This document shows positions 63,774 through 64,000 of a stretch of 64,000 nt of DNA, piece by piece (the stretch's first letter is position 1; each line of letters opens with the position of its first letter). The notes under the pieces were generated by a model. That model made no database searches. It was not told where the DNA came from and saw only the letters and a list, made by a program, of their open reading frames with translations. The stretch spans positions 186,001-250,000 of the forward strand of contig NZ_CAKJTI010000002.1 in assembly GCF_917563915.1 (NCBI RefSeq), written 5' to 3'. The translations under genes were made by a program, and so were the position numbers. The DNA is from Bacillus rhizoplanae (GTDB lineage: Bacteria > Bacillota > Bacilli > Bacillales > Bacillaceae_G).

Positions 63774-64000
63774 GTGCAACATAATATTTTATTAGTGGAA
63801 GATGATTTATCAATCCGTGAAATGGTGGAAAGCTATTTAACAAAAGAGGGTTTTACTGTAGCGACAGCTTCTGATGGAGAAGAAGGGCTTGCAAAGTTTT
63901 TGAGTGGTGGTCAGTTTGATTTAATCATTCTAGATCTCATGATGCCAAAAGTTGATGGTTTAGAGGTCATGCGGACGATTCGTGAAACAAGTGCGGTTCC
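63774..64000 (+). CDS. OmpR-type response regulator, 3'-truncated by window edge
   Basis: 75 codons of a receiver domain are visible: ILLVEDDLSIREMVESYLTKEGF (acidic pocket) and the phospho-acceptor Asp in DLIILDLMMPKVDGLEVMR. Start taken as GTG 63774 (M-Q-H-N-I-L-L-V-E-D-D), with GGGTGATGG upstream; ATG 63768 in the same frame is an alternative. The remainder, probably a winged helix and a kinase partner, lies beyond the window, so the sensory role is unknown. Confidence 0.85.
   Translation, partial: MQHNILLVEDDLSIREMVESYLTKEGFTVATASDGEEGLAKFLSGGQFDLIILDLMMPKVDGLEVMRTIRETSAV

Overview
The window is chromosomal DNA of a Bacillus cereus-group bacterium (B. cereus, B. thuringiensis, B. anthracis and relatives). 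Three things show this: AT-rich Firmicute coding style with many TTG/GTG starts; gene order matching the dnaE-to-mutS2 arm of Bacillus chromosomes (dnaE, ytsJ, accDA, pfkA, pyk, ytvI, ytwI, citZ-icd-mdh, phoPR, polA, mutM, ytaF, coaE, gapB, speD, nrdR, dnaB, dnaI, ytxC, thrS, infC-rpmI-rplT ... sspI, ysgA, pheST, rnhC, zapA, yshB, polX, mutS2); and many copies of the roughly 155-bp bcr1 repeat, which is known only from this group.

Layout. 1-10.4 kb: the 3' part of dnaE, malic enzyme, a FadR-type GntR regulator, acetyl-CoA carboxyltransferase subunits (accD-accA), phosphofructokinase, pyruvate kinase and an FxsA-like protein. 10.6-16.5 kb: YtvI (minus strand), YtwI, and the citZ-icd-mdh TCA operon. 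16.7-20.3 kb: a MaoC-like hydratase behind a perfect cre site, a YnfA-type membrane protein and PhoPR. 20.7-31.1 kb: replication and repair (polA, mutM, dnaB, dnaI, nrdR) with ytaF, coaE, gapB and speD. 31.2-35.8 kb: ytxC, a T-box-controlled thrS, and infC-rpmI-rplT behind an L20-type leader. 36-45.4 kb: a more accessory stretch with an alcohol dehydrogenase remnant, an all-alpha dUTPase, an M42 peptidase, a TetR regulator facing an EmrAB-like efflux operon, a tandemly duplicated HD-domain gene (one copy frameshifted), a small unknown protein, sspI and a SpoU-type rRNA methyltransferase. 45.4-53 kb: T-box-controlled pheST and asnS enclosing two minus-strand DUF3794/SPOCS-like genes with sigma-K-like promoters. 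53-60.2 kb: a lipoprotein, a 41-bp tandem repeat, rnhC, zapA, yshB, polX, mutS2 and a 30-residue membrane peptide. 60.3-64 kb: NO synthase, three inverted bcr1 copies, a PUA-linked rRNA methyltransferase, ywbE with a small charged partner, and the start of an OmpR-type response regulator.

The core genes link central carbon flow (malic enzyme, glycolysis, TCA cycle, gluconeogenic gapB) to fatty-acid initiation and to DNA replication and repair. Much regulation can be read directly: three T-boxes with ACC, TTC and AAC specifiers, the infC leader with an ATT start codon, a TGGTCAGACCA operator at the malic-enzyme promoter, an inverted repeat over the gapB -10 box, a structured speD leader, a cre site, and sigma-K-type promoters. 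The least explained items are the SPOCS-like pair (one fused to an Ig-like domain), a 144-bp structured element before the pheS T-box, the speD leader, and a leader-peptide arrangement before the efflux operon. I saw no CRISPR array, prophage, transposase, rRNA or tRNA gene. All identifications come from reading the sequence; no database search was run.
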